A DNA stretch of 58,260 bases from a bacterium. GTDB lineage: Bacteria; UBA9089; CG2-30-40-21; SBAY01. The stretch covers positions 1-58,260 of the forward strand of contig JBFLYA010000003.1 in assembly GCA_040757115.1 (NCBI GenBank). Reading direction: 5' to 3'. The translations under genes and the position numbers were made by a program. Below, in pieces: positions 25,143 through 34,272 of this stretch (position 1 is the stretch's first letter; the number at the start of each line of letters is the position of its first letter). The notes below the pieces were generated by a model. It made no database searches, was not told the origin of the DNA, and saw nothing but the letters and a program-made list of their open reading frames with translations.

Positions 25143-25637
25143 ATGGAAAAAATTGAAGGAAGATGTTGGGTTTTCGGAGATAATATAGATACAGATGTTA
25201 TCTTTCCCACGCAATATCTCTCATTGCCAGATATTCAGAAGGCGTGTAAATATGCCTTTGAACCTATTAGACCCGAATTTTCAAAGGAAGTGAGAGAAGG
25301 AAATATTATTGTGGCCGGGAAAAATTTTGGATGTGGCTCTTCCAGAGAACAAGCTCCTGCTGTTTTGAAAGAATCAGGGATTAAAGTAATAATAGCAAGG
25401 TCTTTTGCCAGAATATTCTATCGTAATGCCATCAATTTAGGTATACCTGTGATAGAATGTGATACTATTCAGGATGTAATTAAAGAAGGGGATACATTAG
25501 AGGTTAACATTACTGATGGAGAAATAGTTCATAAAAAGACAGGTATTCTATTTAAGGCTACAAAGATTCCATCTTTTATGATAGAGATATTTAACTGTGG
25601 GGGATTGGTAGAATATATGAAACAGAGAAATAAATAA
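25143..25637 (+). CDS. Aconitase-family isomerase small subunit (LeuD-like), intact
   Basis: 164 aa. GDNIDTDVIFPTQYLSL is the substrate-recognition loop region, and GKNFGCGSSREQAP the swivel-domain signature. The variable residues of the recognition loop (PTQYLSLPD) resemble isopropylmalate-isomerase/homoaconitase types but do not fix the substrate. AAGGAGGT precedes the start. It lies between two large-subunit genes and could serve either. Confidence 0.85.
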   Translation: MEKIEGRCWVFGDNIDTDVIFPTQYLSLPDIQKACKYAFEPIRPEFSKEVREGNIIVAGKNFGCGSSREQAPAVLKESGIKVIIARSFARIFYRNAINLGIPVIECDTIQDVIKEGDTLEVNITDGEIVHKKTGILFKATKIPSFMIEIFNCGGLVEYMKQRNK

Positions 25638-25651
25638 ACCCGGAGATGAAG

Positions 25652-26899
25652 ATGAATATAATTCAGAAAATATTGGCTAAAAAAACCCAGTTAGATAAAA
25701 TTGAACCAGGGCAATTGATAAATATGTCTATAGATATGGCGATGGTTCATGATTACTTTGCCCATTTTTGTATAGATAAATTTTATGAAATGGGGTTTTC
25801 ATCAGTCGGGAATCCTAATAAAGTTGTCTTTGTAATGGATCATGAAGTTCCTTCAGCCTCAATTGAAGAATCTGAAAATAATCGAAGGATGTATGAATTT
25901 GCAACAAAACAAGGGATAAAGAGAATACATTTCTCGGATGGTGTATCTCATCAAATTATCCATGAGTTAGGTTATATCTCACCGGGAGATATAGTAGTAG
26001 GTACTGATTCCCATACAACCACATATGGTGCCTTAGGCATATTTTCGACAGGTATTGGATATACAGAAATGGCCGCAGTCTTTGGTACTGGACAACTTTG
26101 GTTTCGGGTTCCTTCCAGCCTCAAATTCATAATTAATGGCACATTATCTAAAGGGGTTTATGCAAAAGATGTTATCTTAAAGATAATAGGAGATATAGGA
26201 GTAGATGGGGCTACCTACAAAACTATGGAATTTTCAGGTTCTACAATAAGAGATTTCTCGGTAAGTTCAAGACTTACATTATGCAACATGGTTGTAGAAG
26301 CAGGGGCTAAAAATGGCATTATTGAAGTAGATGAAAAGACTATCGAGTATCTAAAGGATAAAAGAGAGAAAAGAATTGAAATAGTGAAAAGTGATTCTGA
26401 TGTAGATTATGAAAGAATTTATCAATATAATGCTGAGGAGTTTGAACCGGTAGTAGCCTGTCCGCATAGTGTAGATAATGTAAAATCTGTAAAAAAAGTT
26501 GAAGGATTAAAAATAGATGCAGCATTTATTGGTTCCTGCACAAATGGTCGCCTGGAAGATTTAAGGATAGCTGCAAATATATTAAAAGGGAATAAAGTTT
26601 CGAAATACACAAGATTAATAGTAACTCCTGCTTCTCGAAGTATTTATCTTGAATCTATAAGAGAAGGTATTATTGATGTGCTATTAGATGCAGGAGCGAT
26701 AATTACTCATCCATCCTGTAGTTTATGTGCTGGTGCAAAATGTGGTGGTATCCTTGGAGATAGAGAACGGGTAATAAGTACCAGTAATAGGAATTTTATA
26801 GCCCGCATGGGAAGTAAAGATTCTGAAGTTTACCTTACTTCTCCAGCCACGGTTGCAATGTCAGCTATAAGTGGAAGAATTACATCACCAAGTACATAG
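25652..26899 (+). CDS. Aconitase-family isomerase large subunit (LeuC/homoaconitase-like) 2
   Basis: 415 aa, a paralogue of the gene at 23884 (shared stretches such as SKGVYAKDVILKIIGDIGVD and AFIGSCTNGRLEDL). Cluster cysteines are in GSCTNGR and CSLCAGAKCG. The second ATG (25652) is preferred because GGAG lies 6 bases before it; the first abuts the ribosome site. With two large and two small subunits, two different isomerisation steps are likely. No isopropylmalate synthase or dehydrogenase gene is nearby, so leucine synthesis is unlikely. Confidence 0.85.
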   Translation: MNIIQKILAKKTQLDKIEPGQLINMSIDMAMVHDYFAHFCIDKFYEMGFSSVGNPNKVVFVMDHEVPSASIEESENNRRMYEFATKQGIKRIHFSDGVSHQIIHELGYISPGDIVVGTDSHTTTYGALGIFSTGIGYTEMAAVFGTGQLWFRVPSSLKFIINGTLSKGVYAKDVILKIIGDIGVDGATYKTMEFSGSTIRDFSVSSRLTLCNMVVEAGAKNGIIEVDEKTIEYLKDKREKRIEIVKSDSDVDYERIYQYNAEEFEPVVACPHSVDNVKSVKKVEGLKIDAAFIGSCTNGRLEDLRIAANILKGNKVSKYTRLIVTPASRSIYLESIREGIIDVLLDAGAIITHPSCSLCAGAKCGGILGDRERVISTSNRNFIARMGSKDSEVYLTSPATVAMSAISGRITSPST

Positions 26900-26938
26900 T
26901 AATTTTTTATCATATCTTTCCTACTCTAAAAAAATCCC

Positions 26939-26967
26939 TTGACTATTATTTATTGTGATTTTATGCT
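26939..26967 (+). promoter_or_regulatory. Promoter-like sequence antisense to the XRE gene
   Basis: TTGACT (26939-26944), 17 bases, TATGCT (26962-26967) on the plus strand, entering the 3' end of the minus-strand XRE gene. Could be chance or an antisense transcript. Confidence 0.3.
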
Positions 26968-27309
26968 TTGTCGATATATTCGAAAAACTCTTTGATTAGA
27001 TTGAGAATATACTTTAATTCTTTGATATTCTTTTCTTTAAGCAAATAAATAATTTCATGAATCATTAACTCTTTTTCTGGTAATTCGTTTCTCTCCTTAG
27101 TTACTTCCAAAAGATACGCAGGAGTAACCCCTAATGCCTGGCTAACCCTTTGCAAACTATCCAGAGATAGATTTCTTTCTCCCCTTTCTACTGAGCCAAT
27201 ACTTCTCCAATCCAACTCTGCTTTTTCATCCAAGTCCTCTTGAGTAAGTCCTAATTGTGTTCTTAATTGTCTAACTCTGTTCCCCAGAACACGTTTTTAA
27301 TTTTAACAT
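26961..27309 (-). pseudogene. XRE-family HTH regulator, single-base frameshift near the start
   Basis: The frame reads LGNRVRQLRTQLGLTQEDLDEKAELDWRSIGSVERGERN, a complete HTH_3 domain, then a helical tail (~115 aa in all). The natural start is ATG 27309 with AAGGGG 6-7 bases upstream, but one extra A in the run at 27292-27296 puts it out of frame; without it the protein begins MLKLKRVLGNRV. If the shift is real, only weak TTG/CTG starts remain. An inverted repeat upstream (AAAGTAAAA 27326-27334 / TTTTACTTT 27348-27356) is a candidate operator. Confidence 0.75.
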
Positions 27310-27416
27310 GTTATACCCCTTGATGAAAGTAAAAAACCTTTCCTCATTTTTACTTTGCTAATAATATACAACAAATTATTAAGGATAAATTACAGGAAAT
27401 ATATACAAAAAAATAC

Positions 27417-27445
27417 TTGACAAAATACTGCTTTAACTGTATACT
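27417..27445 (+). promoter_or_regulatory. Sigma-70 promoter of the methyltransferase/radical SAM/Phn operon
   Basis: TTGACA (27417-27422), 17 bases, TATACT (27440-27445). The next gene starts 31 bases downstream with GAGAGGAG. Gene spacing suggests the transcript may run to about 35319. Confidence 0.8.
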
Positions 27446-27476
27446 TGTAAAAAGTTGATTTTGAGAGGAGAAAAAA

Positions 27477-28136
27477 GTGGATATGCAAGGAAGAGACTAC
27501 TGGAATAAAAGATTTGAGGATGAAGAAAAGATTTGGGGAGAAACACCTTCAATTTCAGCGACTTATGCTGCAAAAATATTTAAAGAGAATGAAGCAAGGA
27601 CAATTCTTGTACCCGGCTGTGGTTATGGAAGAAATAGCCTCTTTTTGGCAAAAGAAGGATTTACCGTTACGGCGTTTGATTTCTCTTCAGTAGCATTAAA
27701 AACTGCAAGAGAAATTGCTACAAATATGCACATAGATAATGTTGAATATTATGAAGGGAATGCTTTAGATGAAAAGGGATATAAAGGAGTTTATGAAGGT
27801 ATCTATGTTTCTAATTTACTACATCTCTTTTTAAAAGATGATAGGGAAATACTGCTGAGAAATCTTGAAAAAGTCCTTTGCAGGAGAGGGATTATATCTC
27901 TAAATGTATTCTCACCTGAGGATAGCTCTTATGGAGAAGGAGAACTTGTAGAGGAAAATACTTATTACTCGAATGATGGACATTTCACCCACTATTTTAC
28001 CCAAGACTCACTTATGAAAGATTTTCTCAATTTCGAACTATTATCATGTGAAAAAATCAGAGAATTTGAAAATCACGGAGAAAAAAAAGAACATTCCCAT
28101 AATTTTTTATTTGCTGCATTTAGAAAATTAAACTAA
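27477..28136 (+). CDS. Class I SAM-dependent methyltransferase (TPMT/TehB-like)
   Basis: 219 aa. GRDYWNKRFEDEEKIWGETPS at the N-terminus is typical of the thiopurine/TehB-type group. Motif I is VPGCGYGRNSLFLA, the acidic end of strand 2 is FDFSS, and motif IV region is GIYVSNLLHLF. A GTG start at 27477 lies 6 bases after GAGAGGAG. It is the first gene of the operon. The substrate is unknown; TehB-like enzymes methylate small nucleophiles or oxyanions. Confidence 0.8.
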   Translation: MDMQGRDYWNKRFEDEEKIWGETPSISATYAAKIFKENEARTILVPGCGYGRNSLFLAKEGFTVTAFDFSSVALKTAREIATNMHIDNVEYYEGNALDEKGYKGVYEGIYVSNLLHLFLKDDREILLRNLEKVLCRRGIISLNVFSPEDSSYGEGELVEENTYYSNDGHFTHYFTQDSLMKDFLNFELLSCEKIREFENHGEKKEHSHNFLFAAFRKLN

Positions 28137-28162
28137 CATATAAAAAGAGGAGGTAGTTTAAA

Positions 28163-29251
28163 ATGTTAAGTAAAGAGAAAGGTTTTGTTCTTCAGGGATT
28201 GGACCATTTTTCAAAACAAGAAATTAAAGAGTTTTGGGAAGGATGGGAGCCTAAAAATGATAAGCCAAAAATTTTAGGTGTTGGATTAAGTTGTACCTTC
28301 AGATGTAATCTTAAGTGTGTATACTGCTATGCAGGAGATAAGGAACCACTTCCAGACGAATTGACATTAGAGGAACAAAAATCTATTATAACACAAGCTA
28401 AAAAATTAGGGGCAGAGACAGTAATAATTTGTGGAGATGCAGAGCCCTTAATGGATAAAAATCTTCTTGGAATAGTAGAACATGGGTATAGGAATGAAAT
28501 AACTTGTGTGGTTGTCTCCAATGGAATTTCACTTGGTGATGATAAATTGGCTATGAATATTCATGGGATGAAGAGTAAAGAAGTAGCTTCTACTCTTTAT
28601 AACCTTGGTTCTTCCTTGGTAATAAAAATGGAGTCCATTACTTCAGAATTGTACAATCAGATTGTAGGAGTGAAAGATGCATACCGTAAATTTATGCAGG
28701 CAGTAAATAATATAATGGAAGTAGGGTTTGGAAACGGTATAGAAAGAGAGAGTGATATTTTAACCAGAGTGTGTTTTAGTTCGGTAGTAATGGTAAACAA
28801 TATAGATGAATTGCCTGCCATGAAAGAATTTGCTAATCAAAGAAATGCTCAATATATATGCAAGTTACCGTCGTTGGTTGGACGAGCATTAGAGAACTTG
28901 GAAATGATGTTTCCAGTAAGCCGCTATGAAGAAATCAGGAGACACCTAAGCAAATTTACTGCAAAAAGAGAAACCTTGATGGTAGATACCCCTCGGTGTA
29001 TGGCTTGGCATTATGGACCGGTTATAGATATAAGAGGAGAAATAAGAGAGTGTTATACTTCTCCTTGCAATCATCAAAATAGAATAGGAAATATTAGGGA
29101 AAAATCTCTTGAGGAGTTATTAAAGAGGCGAAATACAATTTATGACATAACAATTAATGACTTTTGTCCTGTCAAAACGCGAATAAATAGGGAACTTGAA
29201 GCTAAAGGATTACATAGGATTTGGGATGTTGAATCTAAGGATCGTCTTTAA
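28163..29251 (+). CDS. Radical SAM enzyme with SPASM-like C-terminus
   Basis: 362 aa. GLSCTFRCNLKCVYCYAG carries the Cx3Cx2C cluster motif (CNLKCVYC) near residue 50. GDAEPL replaces the usual GGEP. C-terminal cysteines (TPRCMAWHYG, GEIRECYTSPCNH, NDFCPVK) fit an auxiliary Fe-S cluster region. Such enzymes modify peptides or small molecules by radical chemistry. No precursor-peptide gene is obvious nearby, so a small-molecule role is as likely. AGAGGAGG precedes the start. Confidence 0.8.
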   Translation: MLSKEKGFVLQGLDHFSKQEIKEFWEGWEPKNDKPKILGVGLSCTFRCNLKCVYCYAGDKEPLPDELTLEEQKSIITQAKKLGAETVIICGDAEPLMDKNLLGIVEHGYRNEITCVVVSNGISLGDDKLAMNIHGMKSKEVASTLYNLGSSLVIKMESITSELYNQIVGVKDAYRKFMQAVNNIMEVGFGNGIERESDILTRVCFSSVVMVNNIDELPAMKEFANQRNAQYICKLPSLVGRALENLEMMFPVSRYEEIRRHLSKFTAKRETLMVDTPRCMAWHYGPVIDIRGEIRECYTSPCNHQNRIGNIREKSLEELLKRRNTIYDITINDFCPVKTRINRELEAKGLHRIWDVESKDRL

Positions 29252-29292
29252 TGAAGGTGATTATTTACCTCTAAAGGGAGTAAATTAAAAAG

Positions 29293-29958
29293 ATGAAAAA
29301 GGTTGGATTGTTATTATCAGGTTGTGGTGTTTTGGATGGCACAGAAATACATGAAACTGTTATAACTATATTAGCCTTACAAAGTAGAGAGTGTGTGGAG
29401 GTGAAATTTTTGGCTCCTAATATAGAACAATCTGTAGTTATGAACCATAGAAATAACAATCCATTACTCCAAGAACGAAGAAATGTTCTTATCGAATCAG
29501 CGAGAATTGCAAGAGGAGATATAAAAGATATGAAGGAACTAAACATTAAAGAAATTGATGGATTAATCATTCCGGGAGGAGCAGGAGTTATATTAAATCT
29601 TTGCACATTTGCTAATGATGGAATTAAGTGTAGAGTTAATCCAGATGTAGAAGGTTTAATTGTTCAATGTCTTGAGGCAAAAAAGCCAATAGGAGTACTT
29701 TGTATCGCCCCAGTTTTAATAGCAAAGATCCTTTCTCAAAATAATAAAAGGGCGAATTTAACAATTGGAAAAGACCCCAAAATAGCAGAGGCGATTAAAA
29801 AATTAGGTTCAACCCATATTCTTTGCGAGACAACTGATATTGTGTTTGATAAAGAAAATAATATTCTTTCTACACCCGCGTATATGTTAGGAAAGGATAT
29901 TCATGAGGTTTCCAAAGGAATTACAAAGCTCATCAATAAACTTTTAGAATTATTATAG
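29293..29958 (+). CDS. elbB: ElbB-like DJ-1/PfpI-superfamily protein
   Basis: 221 aa. KKVGLLLSGCGVLDGTEIHETVITILAL matches the start of ElbB-type proteins, IIPGGAGVILNL is the conserved Gly-rich turn, and GVLCIAPVLIAKI holds the nucleophile Cys at the elbow. Known members of the superfamily are glyoxalase-like or deglycase-like; ElbB's own role is poorly defined. Its place among methyltransferase, radical SAM and transporter genes suggests detoxification of, or a step with, a reactive intermediate. GGGAG precedes the start. Confidence 0.75.
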   Translation: MKKVGLLLSGCGVLDGTEIHETVITILALQSRECVEVKFLAPNIEQSVVMNHRNNNPLLQERRNVLIESARIARGDIKDMKELNIKEIDGLIIPGGAGVILNLCTFANDGIKCRVNPDVEGLIVQCLEAKKPIGVLCIAPVLIAKILSQNNKRANLTIGKDPKIAEAIKKLGSTHILCETTDIVFDKENNILSTPAYMLGKDIHEVSKGITKLINKLLELL

Positions 29959-29969
29959 AGGATGAAAAA

Positions 29970-30599
29970 ATGGATACAATTATAGTTGAAAGATCATTTC
30001 ACTCTTTAGAAAAGATTATAGATGTTTTAGAAAGGGGAGGGGTAGTTATTCTTCCTTCTGAAAATGTCTATGGTTTTGCTGTTAAGGCCTTGTCCAAAGA
30101 GGCAGTAGATAGAGTATATGAACTTAAAGGGAGAGAGAAAAATAAACCTTTAGTATATTTTACATCTAAAAGAAAAGCAGAAGAATATGGTATCATAGAC
30201 GATAATGCAAAGAAAATAATAGACTTGTGGCCTGAAGGAGTAGGGATTATCGTTCCTAAAAAGGATAATGTACCTTCCTATGTAACTGCTGGTAAAGACT
30301 CAATTATGCTGGTTTGCGTAGATGAGTTTTTAGAATCATTAGCCGATAAAGCGAGTTTTCCAATTGCTGGAACTTCTGCAAACAAATCTGGTGAAAAAGA
30401 GAATATCAAATTTGATTCAGTGGACAAGATGTTTAATGGAAGGGTTTCGATGATAGTAAAAGGTGGTAAATGTAAAAGAGGACAGAGTGGTACTATCATT
30501 AATTTATCTGTAAAACCACCTACAGTACTTAGAGAAGGTCCATTTTCTACAGAGCGAATTAGAGAATTAATACCAAATATACTTGTAAGCCTTTTATAA
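29970..30599 (+). CDS. YrdC/Sua5-domain protein (threonylcarbamoyl-AMP synthase-like)
   Basis: 209 aa, a single YrdC domain: LERGGVVILPSENVYGFAVKALSKEAVDRVYELKGREKNKPL contains the family's T/S-x-YGLxC-like and KxR-xxxKP motifs, and PIAGTSANKSGE is the SxN signature. Normally it makes threonylcarbamoyl-AMP for t6A tRNA. Two changes are notable: SENVYG in place of the usual TDTVYG, and no second Sua5 domain. In this cluster it may be a housekeeping gene or a recruited carbamoyl-transfer enzyme. It starts 12 bases after the ElbB stop. Confidence 0.8.
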   Translation: MDTIIVERSFHSLEKIIDVLERGGVVILPSENVYGFAVKALSKEAVDRVYELKGREKNKPLVYFTSKRKAEEYGIIDDNAKKIIDLWPEGVGIIVPKKDNVPSYVTAGKDSIMLVCVDEFLESLADKASFPIAGTSANKSGEKENIKFDSVDKMFNGRVSMIVKGGKCKRGQSGTIINLSVKPPTVLREGPFSTERIRELIPNILVSLL

Positions 30600-30632
30600 A
30601 CAGTAATCTTAATGAAAAATAAGGGTGGTAAC

Positions 30633-31364
30633 ATGTTACTTAATAATAGAAAAAATGCAAGGTTGTTTTGTTTTTTTATTTGTTTGATTATCTTTACATT
30701 TATATATCCGTTATTAAGCATAGGGGAAAATCTACCACCTAAGAATATTCATAATGTTAGGCTACAATTTCGAAAAGATATTAATGGCAATAGAATTAAT
30801 AATGAAAATAATTTTCAGGTAACTTATTTTTCAAATCTATCCCATAATTTTTTTCTCTTTGCAAATACAGAGGTTATCTATGAAGGAACAGAATATTATT
30901 CGTCCAATTCTGAGTTAAATATAAGCAGACCATTTTCCCCTTATTCTGAGTGGGGAAAAAGCCTTAGCTGGATAACTCGCCTCCAAATGGAAACTCATAA
31001 ACGCCTCTTACTAAGTTTTGGAACTCAATGGTATATTACAGATATACCATTTTTTATCAATGCCGCTAAAAAATATAAAGTAAAAGTATTTTTGCAAGTT
31101 TTCCCAATTAAATCTCATAATGAAGAAGGTACGGTTGATGTTTATCTTTATTATCAATTACCTTTGAGAGATCAGTTTGCCTACATACGGGGATATGGTC
31201 GCTATTTTTCTAAAAATAAAGAGGGTGACGATTATAAATTACTCGTCCATGATATTATCTTTCCTATTAACAATACTTGGGATGTTTATGGGAGATATTC
31301 TTATTATAATAGATTGAGAAATAATGGAGTAGGGTTGGGAATCCGATATTTATTGAGGTTTTAA
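30633..31364 (+). CDS. Small outer-membrane beta-barrel protein
   Basis: 243 aa. The second ATG (30633) is chosen because AAGGGTGG lies just upstream, while the first (30612) has no ribosome site. A signal peptide (LFCFFICLIIFTFIYPLLSIGEN) is followed by alternating amphipathic strands rich in Tyr and Phe, and the protein ends YLLRF with the terminal Phe typical of barrels. It could be an outer-membrane channel for the cluster's product or substrate. No named family recognised. Confidence 0.65.
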   Translation: MLLNNRKNARLFCFFICLIIFTFIYPLLSIGENLPPKNIHNVRLQFRKDINGNRINNENNFQVTYFSNLSHNFFLFANTEVIYEGTEYYSSNSELNISRPFSPYSEWGKSLSWITRLQMETHKRLLLSFGTQWYITDIPFFINAAKKYKVKVFLQVFPIKSHNEEGTVDVYLYYQLPLRDQFAYIRGYGRYFSKNKEGDDYKLLVHDIIFPINNTWDVYGRYSYYNRLRNNGVGLGIRYLLRF

Positions 31365-31401
31365 GAAAATATCTTGCTAATATTAGAGGAGTGTTAGGAG
31401 T

Positions 31402-32565
31402 ATGATAAATCCGTTCTGGCTTTTATTATTTTTAACAGTAGTAATTAATATGGGTGTTGGTCTTATTATCCCTGTTATGCCAATATTTTTAAAAGAATTC
31501 GGGTTCTCAACAGGACATTTGTCTGTTGCCTTTTTTGCCTTGGTTTTTGCACGTTTTATAGCACAAAATGTTGGAGGACGATTAATATTGAAATTTGGAT
31601 ATTATAAGGTGTTAGGTATTTCTTTCTGCCTTTATGTAATAACGATGGGGTTATATCCTTTTGTTTTTACAAAGGACATCTTTATCTGTTTTCGGTTTTT
31701 AGAAGGAATATTTGAAGGATTTGCTGTAGTCTGCTTAACAGACTTATCAATTGAGCTCTCGAATAATAAAGACCGTGCTAAAAAGATGGGATATTTTAGT
31801 GCTGCCTTTGGGCTTGGATTCATTTTGGGTCCCAGTATAGGAGGTCTAATGTTTCAGGGTTACGGAAAGTACGGTATGTTTTGGTCAGCAGGCTTATTAG
31901 GTGCTATTGGCTTAATCGGTCTACTTATCGCCCATAAGGCTTTAAATTTAAAACATGAAGAAAAAACGACTTCAAGAAATTTCTTTGTGAATTTCAATAA
32001 AGAATCACTTTCATTGTTGCCATTTTATGGACCATATATCCTTAGAAGGGTATTATTCTTTTCGTTGCAATTACTTTTACCTTTATATCTTCATGAATAT
32101 TTCCATGTATCTCCTGGAAAGGTAGGTATCTATTTTTCTATCTCTGCTATTTTAACTACCGCATTAATGCCTTTTACAGGTCGTGTAGCGGATATCTTTT
32201 CTTGCAAAAAAATTATCATTATGTGTTTATTAATCATGGGAGGTTCAATAGCCTCTTTTGGATTTATGCCTAAACAGTCCTTCTTTCTCACAGTATTTAT
32301 TTTAGAAACCCTTGCATTTGCTTTTATGTTGCCTACGGGTATGAAAATCTTTGGAGATGTAATTTCTTCTAATTCTAACAGAGGGCAAATATTGGGATTC
32401 TTTGGAAGTCTGACGGATATTTGTACTATTATAATACCGTTTATAATACTTCCTCTTTATGACATAATGGCTAAATTACCCTGGATATTCTTAGGAGGAC
32501 TATGTGTTTTGGCAAGTATCCCGTTTTGGAAAGTCCCAGTTTTAAATTATGCTAATAATAATTAA
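31402..32565 (+). CDS. MFS transporter
   Basis: 387 aa with about 12 hydrophobic helices in two halves. GGRLILKFGYYKVLGI is the loop 2-3 signature region, and GFILGPSIGGLMF resembles the motif C of drug/proton antiporters, favouring efflux. GGAG precedes the start. It lies between the barrel gene and the ABC importer genes, so export of a cluster product is plausible. Confidence 0.85.
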   Translation: MINPFWLLLFLTVVINMGVGLIIPVMPIFLKEFGFSTGHLSVAFFALVFARFIAQNVGGRLILKFGYYKVLGISFCLYVITMGLYPFVFTKDIFICFRFLEGIFEGFAVVCLTDLSIELSNNKDRAKKMGYFSAAFGLGFILGPSIGGLMFQGYGKYGMFWSAGLLGAIGLIGLLIAHKALNLKHEEKTTSRNFFVNFNKESLSLLPFYGPYILRRVLFFSLQLLLPLYLHEYFHVSPGKVGIYFSISAILTTALMPFTGRVADIFSCKKIIIMCLLIMGGSIASFGFMPKQSFFLTVFILETLAFAFMLPTGMKIFGDVISSNSNRGQILGFFGSLTDICTIIIPFIILPLYDIMAKLPWIFLGGLCVLASIPFWKVPVLNYANNN

Positions 32566-32584
32566 GTTGATGGAGAAAAAGAAG

Positions 32585-33517
32585 ATGGAAAGAACAATAA
32601 AAAATGTGAATTTCCTTCTGGGTTGCTTTATTTTGATCACCATTTTTTTAGGTTGTTCAAATATGTCTGAAAGAAAACCCCTTGGTTCAAAATCAAATCC
32701 CATAAAATTTTATTTTACTCCATCTGGAGATGCTGAGAATATTTCACAAAATTCTATAGAGTTTGTTAAATTCTTAGAGGAGGAAACAGGATATTTTTTT
32801 AAAACCGCAGTCCCTATAAGTTATATTGCTGTAGTAGAAGCTTTCGGTACAAAAAAATGTGATATTGCCATTATTAATAGTTTTGGTTATTTGTTAGCAC
32901 ATCAACGATATGGGGTGGAAGCTTTATTAAGAATTATAAGATATGGAGAAAGTGTTTACCGTGGCCAAATTATTGCTCATGTAAATAGTGGAATTAATAA
33001 AATCAAAGATATTCATGGTAAAAAGTTTGCTTTCGTGGACCCATCTTCAACTTCTGGATACCTCTTGCCCTTAAAAATATTTAAGGAAAATCATATTCAA
33101 CCTAAGGAGACAGTATTCGCAATGAAACATGATAATGTTGTAACCATGATTTACCAGCGGCAAGTAGATGCCGGCGCTACTTTTTATAGCCCACCAACTA
33201 AAAATGGGAAGATTCGAGATGCCAGGGCACGAGTTATGACTCAATTCCCAGATGTGGCTGAAAAGATAAAAATTATTAAGATTACAGACCCTATCTCAAA
33301 TGATCCTATAGCCTTCCGAAGGGATTTACCAGAGAATATGAAACACAAGATTATCAAAGCAATATTAAAATTCATGGAAACAGAAACAGGTAAAAAAACT
33401 CTTTATAACATTTACTCAGTCGATGGTTTTATTCCAACCACAGATAAAGATTATGAAAGTCTTCGTAATTTATTAGACACTATTGGAAAGGGTGCGGAGG
33501 AATTTATTGAAAAATGA
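32585..33517 (+). CDS. phnD: PhnD-like substrate-binding lipoprotein
   Basis: 310 aa from the ATG at 32585, which has GGAG about 9 bases upstream. The signal sequence ends in a lipobox (IFLGC-S). IKFYFTPSGDAENISQN and FVDPSSTSGYLLPL match phosphonate/phosphite-type binding proteins (the S-T-S-G loop contacts the phosphono group). Being a lipoprotein is less common for PhnD. Ligand identity is inferred from family only. The MFS stop lies 20 bases upstream of this start. Confidence 0.8.
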   Translation: MERTIKNVNFLLGCFILITIFLGCSNMSERKPLGSKSNPIKFYFTPSGDAENISQNSIEFVKFLEEETGYFFKTAVPISYIAVVEAFGTKKCDIAIINSFGYLLAHQRYGVEALLRIIRYGESVYRGQIIAHVNSGINKIKDIHGKKFAFVDPSSTSGYLLPLKIFKENHIQPKETVFAMKHDNVVTMIYQRQVDAGATFYSPPTKNGKIRDARARVMTQFPDVAEKIKIIKITDPISNDPIAFRRDLPENMKHKIIKAILKFMETETGKKTLYNIYSVDGFIPTTDKDYESLRNLLDTIGKGAEEFIEK

Positions 33518-34265
33518 TAATATTTTAAAAGTAATAGATTTGCATAAAACTTATTCAAATGGAATACACGCACTTAAAGGAATAAGTTTTGAGGTAAAAA
33601 AAGGTGAATTCTTAGCTATTATAGGATTGAGTGGTTCAGGAAAATCTACACTTCTTAGATGTTTAAATCGAATTCATGAACCGACAGAAGGCAAAATTAT
33701 CTTTGATGACAAAGAGATTACTCAATTTAAAGGACAAGCACTTCGTAAGGTGCGGAGAGAGATGGGGATGATTTTTCAAGACTTCAATCTTATTGAAAGA
33801 TATTCTGTCATGACTAATGTTTTAATGGGCTATCTTGGATTTACCCAATCTTTCAAGAGTATTTTAGGAATGTGGACACCAGAAGTAAAAAAAAGAGTAA
33901 TTGAAAAATTAAAAATATTTGGTCTTGATGATAAAATTAACGATAGAGTAGATTCTCTCAGTGGAGGACAACAGCAACGAGTAGCGATAGCAAGAGCACT
34001 TATGCAAGAACCAAAGTTACTCTTAGCTGATGAACCAGTTGCCAGTTTAGACCCTGCTACATCTATCAATATTTTAGAATATATAGGAAAAATTAATAGG
34101 GAATACGGTATAACTGTTATTTGTAATATCCATTCTTTGGATCTCGTAAAATCTTATGCTTCCCGAATGATTGCTCTTAGAAAAGGTAGAATTATCTTTG
34201 AAGGGCAATCACCATTAGAAGTTGATAAGAAATGGTTTGAGGCAATTTATGGAGATAGTGGTTAA
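33507..34265 (+). CDS. phnC: PhnC-like ABC transporter ATPase
   Basis: About 252 aa. Walker A GLSGSGKST, ABC signature LSGGQQQR and Walker B LLLADEPVASLDP are all intact. The TTG at 33507 is preferred: GCGGAGG lies 7 bases before it and the frame overlaps the end of phnD by 11 bases. It energises import with the neighbouring PhnE and PhnD. Confidence 0.85.
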   Translation: MKNDNILKVIDLHKTYSNGIHALKGISFEVKKGEFLAIIGLSGSGKSTLLRCLNRIHEPTEGKIIFDDKEITQFKGQALRKVRREMGMIFQDFNLIERYSVMTNVLMGYLGFTQSFKSILGMWTPEVKKRVIEKLKIFGLDDKINDRVDSLSGGQQQRVAIARALMQEPKLLLADEPVASLDPATSINILEYIGKINREYGITVICNIHSLDLVKSYASRMIALRKGRIIFEGQSPLEVDKKWFEAIYGDSG

Positions 34266-34272
34266 AATTTAG

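Noticed and set aside
23884-26899. Assignment of the isomerase genes to leucine biosynthesis
   Set aside because: No leuA or leuB nearby, duplicated subunits, and association with radical SAM genes; the substrate is left open.
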